In this document: positions 53,839 to 64,000 of the stretch, piece by piece
How positions within the stretch are numbered: position 1 is the stretch's first letter
How the letters are laid out: each line of letters begins with the position of its first letter
Origin: Nemophila menziesii
Taxonomy: Eukaryota; Streptophyta; Magnoliopsida; Boraginales; Hydrophyllaceae
NCBI GenBank assembly: GCA_029959085.1
Contig: JARWIR010000010.1
Span: forward strand, 37,998,731-38,062,730
Direction: 5' to 3'
Length of the DNA stretch: 64,000 bases
Position numbers and translations under genes: made by a program
The notes under the pieces: generated by a model
Told to the model about the DNA's origin: nothing
The model's input: the letters and a program-made list of their open reading frames with translations, nothing else
The model's database searches: none

Positions 53839-55217
53839 ATGGCTAACCTTAATGCACCACATGGGTATAAAGAGAAACGGAATAAGTTGAACCAACCCTT
53901 AGGAGCTAATCCATTTGAAGGGGGTCACAACAATCCGAATATCGCGAACTTGACTGAAGGCAATCCTCCTAATGGAGCTAATCAGATGAGGCAAGGAATT
54001 TCTTGGCCAGGACCGCCATTTAGTGTTCAGCCTTTAGGGATTCACCCCCCAAACATTCAAAGTGCACGGTTATTAAGACCGATATGGGTATATGTTGAAT
54101 CAGTTCCTAAGCTATGGGAACTATAGTGGAGCTGCTCACCAAGATTGTATTTAAGTTATACAGAAGTTCATGCACATATGTGACACCTATATCACTCAAG
54201 GCGTCACAAGGGAACAAATGTACTACTTTATGTTCTAGATTTTCTTGACCCGAGGAGCTAGTGAGTGATCAGACAGACAACCATCTGAGACTATCCTTGA
54301 CTGGGATTCACTTTAAGCAAGGTTTTACGATAGATTCTATCCACAGAATATGAAGATGAAAGACCAAGTGGAGCTTGCCACATTTTTCTAAAGATGATTA
54401 TGAGACTTTAAGGGATATATGGACTAGATTTCAACATCAATTGACGAAGTCTCCTCTTCATTATTACACTCCCTTAATGCAGCTCTCTATTTTCTTATAA
54501 AGGTTTAGATGGGAGCTCAAGATTGAGAGTGTATAATCTTGGTGGTGGAGGTTTTGTTTCGATAGATCCTAATCAAGCCCCTCAAGCTATCCAATAGATT
54601 ATTAAAACTGAGATAAGTTGGCATGTACCGCGAGCACATAGAGGAGTCTCACATTTTGGTAGTGAGACCGCGCTAGAGTCTAAGTTCTCCACTTTGGAGA
54701 ATAAAATGAAGCAATTTTCTATGGTCGTGAAAGATGGGTTCCAAAATCGACAGAAAGAAGTGAAAGTTGTTCAATAGACTATTGGGTGTTCTTATTGTGG
54801 TGCAAAAGATCATGCTTTAGAAGAATGCCAAGGTAATCCTGAATATGTTGTATTTGTATCTAACCATGGTAATAATTATGTAGGTGGGCATTCATACATG
54901 CAACCTACCCGCAACCATCCTGGGTTCAGTTGGGCAAATCCTAACGGGGCGGCAAATCCTGGAAATTATCAATAACGCCCTCAAGGACAAAATTATCATC
55001 AAATACCTCAGAATCAATACCAAGGAGGCCAAAGGCCCATTCAAGATGCTTATTTTGAGAGTCTTTCTCAAAAGCACTTTCCGAATATCCGCAAGAAGGT
55101 GCTTCAACTTCTATAGTCCAAATTTTAAGCTTATTTATGACGATGACTCAAGAGAATTTGAAGTCCAACAAAGAGTTGTGGAAGTCCAACAATGAGTCAA
55201 TGAATGAACACACCACG
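53839..55217 (+). pseudogene. Element D gag remnant
   Basis: The frame opens with an ATG at 53839 (MANLNAPHGYKEKRNK...) and stops at 54126. Later pieces include YNLGGGGFVSIDPN, a CCHC knuckle CSYCGAKDHALEEC (about 54787-54828) and NHPGFSWANP, all typical of Athila-type gag. Stops include TAG at 54595 and 54775 and TAA at 54973, each directly after a CAA codon, plus frameshifts around 54130-54500. It is interrupted at 55218 by a solo LTR. Confidence 0.8.
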
Positions 55218-56757
55218 TGGTGTCGGCCAAGGTTCGATAAAAATAAGGTATAAATAATGCAACTGACACCCTAGTCTAAACACGGTACTCACTGCAAGTA
55301 TCACAGGTCGTACATAAGTCTTAATGATAAACAAAGATTTGTTCTCAGGGACTTAGTGTGTTATACATATAGATTTAACAAGAAAGCATAGAAATTAATA
55401 GTTAAAGACAAGAAAAGTAAATAATAATGATTGATGAGGAGATAAGATTAACTAAATTAAACTAAAGACAATAAAATAAAATACGAGGGAATAAGATGGG
55501 AAAGTATAACTCAGGTTTTGCTAGTATGCACTAATCCTTCTATAAAGTATAACTCAAGTTTTGCTAGTATATGCATTAATCCTTATATTTCTTCTACTAG
55601 TTAATAAGGGTGATTAAATCTCTTATATAAGTATCCAAGATTCTATATTCCTCCTAACCCCCTTCTGGGTGGACTTAAGAGGCGACCTAACAATTACCAG
55701 GTGACTTGGGTAAGGGGACCCTGCAAATAATGATCGGCGATTAAAAGTCAAACCCTAATGCCTATCTAGTTAGGCAAGCCCTTTCAGATCACTACCACAC
55801 ACTAGACGCTTATGTGATGTTCCGATAATTAGGCACCCCTTCCGGGTGTCCATCTAACTACTATTAACACATCCCTAATTTCATCAGGATTAAGGCAGAC
55901 AATAAATCAAAGCACATAAAACAAATATATGGTTAAGAAGCTATAATCTATTCAAAATAGTCTTCCCAAACAAAATTAGATAGAAGAAAATAGAATTTAA
56001 AGATTATACATATGCAAAACCCAAGCTATGGGAAAATTAGTTCATAGTAGAAACAAACAAACTTAAATAAAGATACATACTGCCTACTTGCTTCTCTTGA
56101 ATGATGAATAAACTTAAGGATTAATTGTGGGAGAGGCAAGAAATTGTTTATAATAGTTAAATGGTGTATTTATAGGTGTTTAGGAAGCCCTAGGTAGGAT
56201 TTTTTGGAGTAGAAGGCAAGCAATTAGACTTCTTTTTCCAAATCAAATTCGTTTCCTAAAATATAGGAGATAAGGTAAATTGTTGTTGTCTTGTTTTAGT
56301 CGTAACTTCTTCGTTATTGCTCAGATTTTATCCTACTTTATATCGAAACGACCGCATTGAAAATTTCTGAACTTTTTATTTGGATTTCTCCTCCAAATTC
56401 AAAGCCGAGTTTGAGTTATCTTCACTTTAGTGGACGTGGCTGCAGAATTTCAGATTTATTTGACAACTTTTTCTTTCCTATTTTATCTCTACTTCCTTTT
56501 ATCTCTTAATTCCTTCCATATCTTCTTTCTTTATCTCTTTAGAATTAATTTGGCATCTAATTAATTTCCATATATTTTTAAAGCTTCACATTAACACACA
56601 AATTAAAGAAAATATGCTCTAAAAATAATAAATTATCAAATCAAGACAAGAAATAAGAATTTATCAAAATATGAGTAAAAATCTCTAATTAAATACTCTA
56701 ATAACCTAAAATGATGTCTCCAACCTATATAATTATATCACAAACAGGGTGACATCA
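55218..56757 (-). mobile_element. Solo LTR in element D (short Athila-type family)
   Basis: In plus orientation TGGTGTCGGC...GGTGACATCA, 1,540 bp. Flanks CCACG (55213-55217) and CTACG (56758-56762) match at four of five bases. It has an inverted TATAAATA near 56167-56174 and a TGATGTCTCC/GGTGACATCA terminal dyad with one mismatch. Related to 48297-49377. Confidence 0.82.
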
Positions 56758-56762
56758 CTACG

Positions 56763-58190
56763 ACATTAAAAATTCTAGATAATCATGTATCTCAGATTGC
56801 TGATCATTTGAACATGAGGCCACATGGTCAATTACCAAGCAATACTGAGAACCCATAGAAGACCGAGGAGTGTAACGTTATTTCTTTGAGAAGTGGGAAG
56901 AAATTTCCCCCATATTTTCCAAGCATGAAATTAAAAGAGTCAACCTATAAGCCTAAAGTGGTAGAAGAAATAGTTGAAGAGGTTAAAGAAGAGGTAGTTG
57001 AGCTAGTGATCATTAAAGAGAATATTGAAAAGGTACTGTTGTCTCAATAGAAGAAGAAAAAAGAAAGTGTTAGTGATAATCATCCTCCTCCTCCAGTTCC
57101 TACACGTGTCTACAATAAGGACAAAGATGAAGATTATGAGAAGTTCATAAACATGATGAAGAGTTTGCACATTAATTTTCCTTTTTTGGAAACCATACTT
57201 AGTACGCCTAAGTACTTGAAGTTCATGAAGGATGCGTTGTCCAATAAGTACAATTTTTTTGAGGGAGAGATGATTAGATTACCAGAGGAATGTAGTGCTA
57301 TATGTCAAAGTAAGTTACCTCTGAAGTTGAAAGATCCTGGTAATTTTAACATTCCGATTTCGATTGGTTAAGAGTAGACCGGAAAAGCTTTGTGCAATTT
57401 AGGTACGAGTATCAATCTCATGCCTAAATCATTGTTTGAGAAGTTAAGGATTGGGCATTTGAGTCCTACAACTACTACCCTGCAAAGGGAGGATAGGACA
57501 TTGACCCTTCCTGAAGGAAGATTAGAAGATGTACTCGTCACTACATGTAATCTTATTATACCTTGTGATTTTATAATTATTGACAACGACGCAGATAGGA
57601 ATGTGCGAATAATTTTAGGGCGGCCATTCCTAGCCACGGGGCGTCCATTGGTTGATGTACCAAATGGATAACTAATTATGAGAGTGCAGGGCAAGGAAGA
57701 GATATTTAGTGTGTTAAAGGGTATGAAGTTCCCAAATCTACCGGAAGATTGTTTCCGCTTGGACACGCTAATCCATGAAGTAAAGTGTCAAATCAATGGT
57801 GGTGACACCTTAAGGGTGGAGGACAAAAAGAAAAAGAAACGAAAATCTAAAGCTCCTCCCAACATTAAAGGCGATCCATTCATTTCCTATCTGAAGGAGA
57901 CTAAGAGGAGCGCGAGGAAGGTTCCAAGGGAACCAAAACGAAAGTGGAAAGATGATGTGTTTTTGGTGGGAGATACCGTAGAGATCAAATATCCTAACCC
58001 AACAAAGTCACCATAAAAGCGCAACTGTAAGAGTTTGTGGAGTGGTCCCTTCAAGGTCACTCAAATTATTTTCGAAAAGTTAGTTGAGTTGAACATTAAG
58101 GAGAGTAAGCATCACTTGATGGAGATTAATTGCCTCACCCACTACTGGGGAGGCTACGTGAAGAAGAACCAACTACGAGGTAATGCGTAG
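56763..58190 (+). pseudogene. Element D gag-protease and integrase-tail remnant
   Basis: A single reading frame holds SLRSGKKFPPYFPS, LSNKYNFFEGE, EECSAICQSKLPLKLKDPG, ALCNLGTSINLMPKSLF (retropepsin with the catalytic Asp read as Asn), IILGRPFLATGRPLVDV, then directly WSGPFKVTQ and LTHYWGGYVKKN. I see about six nonsense codons (for example 56856, 57369, 57375, 57669, 58014) and no frameshift. The join from protease to the post-integrase tail removes RT, RNase H and the integrase core, so the parent was an internal-deletion form. Confidence 0.82.
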
Positions 58191-58398
58191 AACTTGAACG
58201 ACGTTAAACAAAAGTGCTTCTTGGGAGACAACTCATGTTTTTAATACTTTAGTAGTTTTGTTTTTATGTTTTTAGTGTGTATTAGTACATTTATTTGATG
58301 TATATTGTGTTATGAGAAATGGATTCTGTGTTTTGATGTCCAAGTGAGTAACCCATTGAGTTTGGGGTGAAATATGTGGAAATTTTGGTGTGCATCAG
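58191..58398 (+). other. Element D post-ORF block with purine box 1
   Basis: The 26-nt conserved block is at 58212-58237 (one base different from A) and the box GAGTTTGGGGT at 58358-58368, 120 nt later. The solo LTR C follows after ATCAG. Confidence 0.75.
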
Positions 58399-60214
58399 TG
58401 GTGGGTCCTAGGGTGTTAGAAAATAAAGTGATAAATAAGAGGAACCACTAACTGTAAGTGTACAGTTGTCCCAAATAATATATGATAATCAAGTTCGTTC
58501 TCAGGGACGGATTAGGTTCAACTCCAGTATTAATCAGATAGTAAGAATAATTGTTTAACAGAAAAGTAAAATAATATAATTTTTGTTTGGTTTTCTTAAA
58601 ACTAAATATGCAATAAAATAAATTAACAGAAAAGAAATAATGCAGATAAAAGACTACTTCAGATATGAGAAATACTTGAGTCTCGCAAGAAATCCACCTA
58701 ATTAATGTAACCTATGCTTTGTTCAAGGGTAGAATTGGAATTATAATATTAGTCGGGACTCTAATGTCTCCTAGCCCCCTGTCGGGTGGACCTAGGAGCT
58801 ATCCTAAAGTACTATAAACCCCTGTATGGGCGAATATGCCTCTTCGGATGATATGAATTTACCTCTTTGGCTATGTAATTAGTTAAGCATGTCGGTCAAT
58901 AACGGACATTACACGGGAATTACCTAAGTCTGTATTCAAACCCCCTTTTCGGATGATCACTTCGCCACTAAAGTGAATAGCCAAAATACTAAAACCTCTT
59001 TCTGGTTGTACCGAAAAATAGTGATTAAGAACAAAGTAATATCCAATATATAAGACTCAATTAGATTTAAATCATGAAAATCCCAAATTCAAAATATAGA
59101 ATAAATTAATTAGGGTTCATCCCTTTATTGCGATTCTCAAGTATATTAAAGTTTAGCTCATGATAAATTTAAAGACTGAAATTAAATAGAAAGACATCAT
59201 ATTCAATTACAGAAAAGAAATATATAACCTAAGGGTTTGGTTGGCTGTTGTTGGAAGAACTGAATTCCTCCAGCTCTAACTTCTCCTCTGCCTTCTTGCT
59301 CTGAAGGGGTTGACTCTCTCTCTAAGGATGTTATGAACTGAATATAATATGAGAGGTCTTTGACTCTCTCTCAAAGGATGATAGAAATTGTAGAATAATT
59401 GAGAGGTGTTGAACAATGAGGTCTAAGGGGTATATTTATAGGTGTTAGGAATCTCTAATTCGTTTTACTTGGAGTGGAAGACAAGTAAAGTACTCTTTAA
59501 TTCGCAACCCTAAAATATAGGAAAGGTAAGATTCTGCTGCTGATTTGTTTTGGTCATATCTCCTTCAATACTTATCCGTTGGACGCGTTCCAATAGTCGA
59601 AACCGCTTGTATCGGAAAGATCTTTCCATTGGTCCATACCATTCTCCCAAATTCCCAGTTATCTTAAGTTATGAGCTCGTCGTTAGAACGTGGCTGGAAT
59701 TTCAGATTCCTTTGGCAGCTTTATCTTTTCCTTCTTTGCATATATCCTTCCTTAATCTTCTTATTTCCATGTATATATCTTTCCTTTACTTATTATACTT
59801 GACTTGGTTTCTAATTAATTACCATATATCTTTAAAGCTTCACAATAAATAAATAATTAAGCCGCATAAGCTTTAAAAATAATAAATCCATAATTCAAGA
59901 CTAGAAATAAGAAAGTGCACTCTAAAATTAGAAACTCGAATAAAATAAATCCTACCACACTAAAAATACTCTAAGACTTTAATTCTCACTTCTCCTCCTT
60001 GTATTGCTCTTTCATGAAATTCAAGAGCCGACTAACTTTGCACTAAAAATAACCAAATTAACGCACAAAAGCTCTAAATATGCAAATAGTCTAATTCCAC
60101 GGGGAGAAAGTGTAATATGATGAAATAAGCATAAAAGTATATCAAACAAGTCAAATATTCACCTAAAAGGATGTCTCCAAAGGGCTAATAATTAGAACAA
60201 ATAGGGAGACATCA
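58399..60214 (-). mobile_element. Solo LTR C (element B family)
   Basis: In plus orientation TGGTGGGTCC...GGGAGACATCA, 1,816 bp, closely resembling the LTRs of element B. A perfect duplication ATCAG lies at 58394-58398 and 60215-60219. There is an inverted TATAAATA near 59433-59440. No second LTR accompanies it. Confidence 0.88.
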
Positions 60215-60313
60215 ATCAGATCTTTGATGTGGTGTAACGTAGCATCAAGTTCCATGCGCACTAAGCTCCAATGATGAAAGGACAGGAAATTTTGGTGCTG
60301 TAAGTCGTGTTCT

Positions 60314-60546
60314 GCGGTGCACCGCATGGTACCCGTGGTGCACCGCATGGCGAGAGACGTGGCGAGATGAGTCCACGGTATAAATCGCTAGATGATGAAC
60401 ACGGGATTCTCGCGGTGCACCGCACCCCTTATGCGGTGTACCGCACGAAGCTCCCCATGCGCACTAAGGTCCACGGTTGACATTCCAGGGATTATTGTGA
60501 AGAAATTAGAGATGTGGTGTACTGCACCCCATTCGCGCTGCACCGC
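60314..60546. repeat. Palindromic island of element D
   Basis: GCGGTGCACCGC at 60314-60325 and 60412-60423 (perfect), GTGGTGCACCGC at 60335-60346, GCGGTGTACCGC at 60433-60444 and GCGCTGCACCGC at 60535-60546. These share the core of the palindromes in the copia element H LTR. Short ORFs here are compositional. Confidence 0.8.
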
Positions 60547-60961
60547 GCCGCGACGTGAAGAAAAGAGAATAACGTGATTCGAACTGTACCAAGACCTAAA
60601 CCTCTTAGCTTCCTCTTCCCCACACCTTCCACCACCATTAGTGTTTTGACCCAAGCTTCACCAAACATCAAAATACATCAAATAACCTACTTTTCATACC
60701 CAAATCATCCTTCAGTCATTCCTAAAAACATTATCCATCCAAAATCATTCCAACAACACTAGCAATCAAGAATTAAACTAAAAAAATTCCAAATTTCCTT
60801 TTTCCCCAATTCATAAATTCCTTCTCAACCATCACAAATTCTTCATACCCACATAGAAAAACACATTCCCCACACATATTCACCTCCAAATATTACCTCA
60901 ATCATCCATCTTAGGGAAAATTTCAAGCTTTGGTAAAATTTTGAGTTGAGGGTAGAGAAAG

Positions 60962-61969
60962 ATGACAAGAAGAACGGAGACACTTTCTAGTGTGAGAGAT
61001 ATGAAGAGGAAATCAAATACAAATTTGGGTGAGAACAATAGTAGACAAGTTAAAAATTGTGTGAGTAAAGCCAAGAAGCGAAATAGCAATTTGAGTGTTT
61101 TGGCTAAAGAGAAACCGGTAGTTGTGGAGTGGAGAATAATCGAGTATCAAAAGAAGAAAGACCCACAACCTATTCAAGCCAAAGTACCTTCACCCAACAT
61201 GAACAATCATTCCAGGACGCTAGAAGACATGGAGATTAAAATTGTGCCTTCTTTAACACTCACATACGAGCGTAAATTTCATGATGAAGTAGAAAAAGGA
61301 AGGTATAAGAGATTTCTTGAGACCGGGGAACGATTAGGATGGAAATGTTTCATGATGGAGCACTAAAAGTTGAATTTTGTTCTAGTAAGAGAGTTCTATC
61401 TTGGTTTCTTTTATCGAGATAGAGATGGAAGAATTCCTATTCGGGGTACGTTGATACTATTCACAGTTGAGGAAATTATAATCCATTTCCAAATTAGGGA
61501 ATTAGTGGGATCTTGCAAGTATCAAGAGGCTGTGAAGAATATCAAAGATTTCGATTGGGACCAACTATATGAAAGAGCGTTTAATGAGGAGTTGGTATTG
61601 TATAGTGATAAAGATGAGTTGAAGACTTCTTAGCCTTACAAGTTTCTTCAACCTGATGCGAGAATTTGGTACCACTTCCTTACATCTTCAGCCCTAGGGA
61701 ACACTCAAGTCGCGAATATACATCAGAATTCCGCCATCTTGTTGGATTGTATTATGAGAGAGGAAGAAGTTGATATGGCTCATTTGATCTTTGATGAGGT
61801 AATGAACTTTCTTGTCAAGCCTACTAGTTTTTATAACTTGAAATACCCACCAATGATCACTAGCCTAGTGATGAAAGCGGATGTGATTATTAGGGAGAAT
61901 GAGAGGCTTATTAATAGGCAAAGTTTCGTCTTAGATGATGTATGGATTAAGAATATTTTAATGGAGTGA
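60962..61969 (+). pseudogene. Element D third ORF (putative plant transposon protein-type), broken
   Basis: ATG at 60962 (MTRRTETLSSV...) lies 8 nt after the box variant GAGTTGAGGGT (60943-60953). One frame runs to 61969 with stops at 61364 and 61631. The middle and end contain ARIWYHFLTSSALGNTQ and a following helical stretch that resemble the 'putative plant transposon protein' domain of Athila-type third ORFs. The position downstream of pol is where env-like ORFs lie in Athila. The function is unknown. A and B keep only short remnants at this place. Confidence 0.6.
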
Positions 61970-62880
61970 ATTTTAAGGGATCTCCTTGGCAAGAAAAGGT
62001 TAGTGAGCAATTAAAGAAAATCAAAATAGCTCAATTAACCTTTCTCTCTAATGATGTGACATTAATCAAAGCCGATCAAATGCACATTATTACACTCCTA
62101 GAGTAACTAAGCCGCGACAACGCAAATGATCCACCACTACTCCTCTTAGATGAAGATCACACGAGGCAATAGCCTCGAGAGTACGTGTCTATCTTATCTA
62201 CCACCATTCTCTATTTGTATATTAGGTGTTTGTCTTTATCTTTACTGAGTCTATTTCAAGTCGTGGACGTCACGACTCACCTTTGAGTTGTGGGTCGGGG
62301 ATATGTTGTCCCCTCCTCACTTTATGTATTTTATTTGCTTTCAATAAGTGTGAAGGTTGAAGCAGAATCTAATGAATGTATCTTTTTAAGCTATATTTTG
62401 GTGAGTTAATGATAGTAGATATTAATTTTATAAACTTGTTTTGTATATGCTTGATAAATTTTACATGAAGTGCAGTTAGTAAGTAAAGAAGAGATTAGTG
62501 AGTATGCAATTAAGTGAATTTGATTTTAGGTGCATGAGTGGTGTGTAGAACGTGGGGTCTAAGCTAGCGTATAAACCATTTGATAAACGTGCTAGAAGTG
62601 AGGAAGTAACTAATTTGTATAGGATATGACATGATTAAGGCGGTTCTTTGTTAGCCCTTTGATCCTTTTAGTTTCCTATCCACACTTAATTGTTATATTA
62701 TCAGTCTTAGCCTCGTTTGTGCCTTTCTAAAGCCTTTTATTAGCCTCATTATAAGCCTTATCCTTTATTTATTAGGACTCGATCATATGACCCGTACTCG
62801 AATTGTGATGCCTTAACACTCGTTTAGAGCTTGAGTTTGGGGTAATGGTTCTTATGGGATGTGGTATTTGTAATTCATTC
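61970..62880 (+). other. Element D 3' untranslated region with hairpin and boxes 3 and 4
   Basis: AGTCGTG-GACGT-CACGACT (62259-62277) is followed 7 nt later by the box variant GAGTTGTGGGT (62285-62295). Box 4, GAGTTTGGGGT, is at 62833-62843, preceded by GAGCTT. The text 62530-62710 matches element A at 7735-7910. Confidence 0.7.
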
Positions 62881-62891
62881 ATGATCACACT

Positions 62892-62894
<3 letters not shown>

Positions 62895-62972
<78 letters not shown>
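62895..62972. repeat. (TA)n microsatellite
   Basis: About 39 units of AT/TA in element D. The Tyr/Ile-rich ORFs on both strands are translations of this run and are not genes. Confidence 0.97.
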
Positions 62973-62975
<3 letters not shown>

Positions 62976-63480
62976 AATCCTATGCCGGGGTAAAAGAAAA
63001 GAAAGAAAAAGGTTTGAAAAGAAATTATTGACAAAAATATATTGGAAAAGAAAAAGAATGAAAGTGACATGACTTCTCACATTAAAAAGGGTATCATTGT
63101 CACATACAAAAGAAGAATATATACATATTATTTGACCGGCAAAGAGGAAATTAATTAAGTGATTATGAAAGGTTTATTTAAGATTATTTGGGATGCTACT
63201 TTGTGCATCAATTGGGATGAGTGAGGAACATCTTTGCGATTAACTCAAACTCTAGGGAGATTCGTTGATGACTAGTGAAGAGAGGGTAAAAAACTCACTC
63301 CAAATTATCAAAATATGCGTATCACACCTACCCTAAGCCTACATTACAAGCTTAAAGACCTTAGGATTCTTGACTATGCATTTTATGAGCTTTCACATTA
63401 TAGAGAGTAGTTAAGTGGACCTTAGGAACTATGTGAGGATCGATGACATATAGCCACCATTATGAACTAAGAAAGAACCT
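62973..63480 (+). other. Element D 3' region matching element A
   Basis: An A-rich stretch is followed by sequence related to 8400-8640 of element A (AAGAGAGGGTAAAA...CTCACTCCAAATT). Similarity fades near 63480 without reaching a purine tract or LTR. Confidence 0.6.
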
Positions 63481-64000
63481 CACTTAACGCATTGTATTCA
63501 GAGATTCGGTTATTGTATCTATGATTACATGAGAACCGTAACATACAACTATATGAAAAGAAAACAAGGTTTTTAAAAGCATTACATAAACATGCTGAAA
63601 ACCAAAAAACACTTCTATTGAGATATCAGAGTATCCCTTCTTTGGTATTCTCAATTAGAACGCTGCCAACTGGGAAGCCATCTACAATTATGTACAAAAA
63701 CGTATCCAGTGTTGGATCTTGGATGGATTTTTAGGGAGAAAAGTTAGAACAATTAGTGGATTTCGGACGTAACCTCGATTTTTTTTTTTTGGATAATATC
63801 TAACTTAGGGGGTTAATGTTAGACTTGTTGGAAGGAAAAGGGTGAACGGGGGCAAAAAATTCTGTGTATTTTTCCACTGCAACGCGAGCCCGGTAGGGGG
63901 GGGAGGGGGGGGGGTGGTGTTTGGTGGACGGCCACTCCTCCTCATCCCTCTCATACCCCCTGAACGTATCCTTTTATCTTCAACTTTTATAGCACGGCCT
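63481..64000. other. Terminal spacer with a G-rich tract
   Basis: No gene recognised. A run of G with one A lies at about 63896-63914. A short minus-strand frame near 63600-63720 has a protein-like look but no start, no extension and no match I recognise. Confidence 0.5.

Larger units (their letters stand above)
52169..63480 (+). mobile_element. Element D: decayed, larger Athila-type element carrying two solo LTRs
   Basis: A 5' LTR, primer site, gag remnant, protease remnant and integrase-C-terminus-like tail are followed by the shared non-coding plan of A and B and by a longer third ORF. RT, RNase H and integrase core are absent. Solo LTRs at 55218-56757 and 58399-60214 interrupt it. The homology with A ends near 63480 and no 3' LTR is seen, so D is truncated or continues beyond the window. 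Confidence 0.75.

Noticed and set aside
62772..63080. Tyr/Ile repeat ORFs
   Set aside because: Translation of the (TA)n microsatellite on both strands.
63590..63725. Possible minus-strand exon
   Set aside because: A short protein-like frame ends in a stop and cannot be extended or matched; too weak to report as a gene.
1..64000. CRISPR arrays, bacterial operons, rRNA or functional tRNA genes
   Set aside because: No regularly spaced direct repeats with unique spacers, no rRNA sequence; the two tRNA-like segments are SINE or LTR parts.

Overview
This window reads as repeat-rich intergenic DNA from a flowering plant, most likely a eudicot. It is AT-rich and made almost entirely of nested transposable elements. 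I found no convincing host gene. Evidence for a plant: Ty3/gypsy Athila-type elements primed by tRNA-Asp, a Sirevirus-type Ty1/copia element, a plant LINE with a C-terminal RNase H, and a tRNA-derived SINE. The species cannot be named from the sequence.

Layout. (1) 1-12950: a decayed plant LINE (ORF1, endonuclease, reverse transcriptase, RNase H, poly(A)), split at 2815-2819 by a young Athila-type element, 'A' (2820-10415, + strand, 1,564-bp LTRs, target duplication ATCGG). (2) 12951-19733: no genes; a SINE, C-rich tracts, arrays of a GGGT/ACCC dyad and several tandem duplications. (3) 19734-27361: an apparently intact Sirevirus-type copia element 'H' (- strand) with LTRs that read as identical. 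(4) 27362-29575: unidentified, with a degenerate GAATTCAT array. (5) 29576-39978: a truncated Athila-type element 'F' (- strand). Its LTR carries a copia solo LTR 'K' and a 191-bp MITE, and is followed by a decayed copia element 'G' (- strand). (6) 39979-42519: unidentified sequence plus a pogo/Tigger-like remnant. (7) 42525-51342: a non-autonomous Athila-type element 'B' (- strand), itself carrying a solo LTR. (8) 51343-63480: a partial LTR and a larger decayed Athila-type element 'D' (+ strand), carrying two solo LTRs. (9) 63481-64000: nothing recognised.

How the parts relate. A, B and D are related elements. A and B lack any recognisable intact polymerase, yet A keeps one open chimeric ORF: a coiled-coil/acidic N-terminus joined to an integrase-C-terminus-like tail. 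All three share an ordered non-coding plan: a 26-nt block after the ORF; a purine box GAGTTTGGGGT repeated at matching places; a G+C-rich palindromic island; a second box exactly 8 nt before the ATG of a third ORF; a box 6-7 nt after a conserved hairpin; a fourth box after GAGCTT; and, in A and B, a final copy serving as the polypurine tract. This ordered, spacing-conserved set of boxes, hairpins and palindromes is the most unusual signal here. It would suit a shared plus-strand priming or RNA-level control system in a non-autonomous family, but that function is inference.
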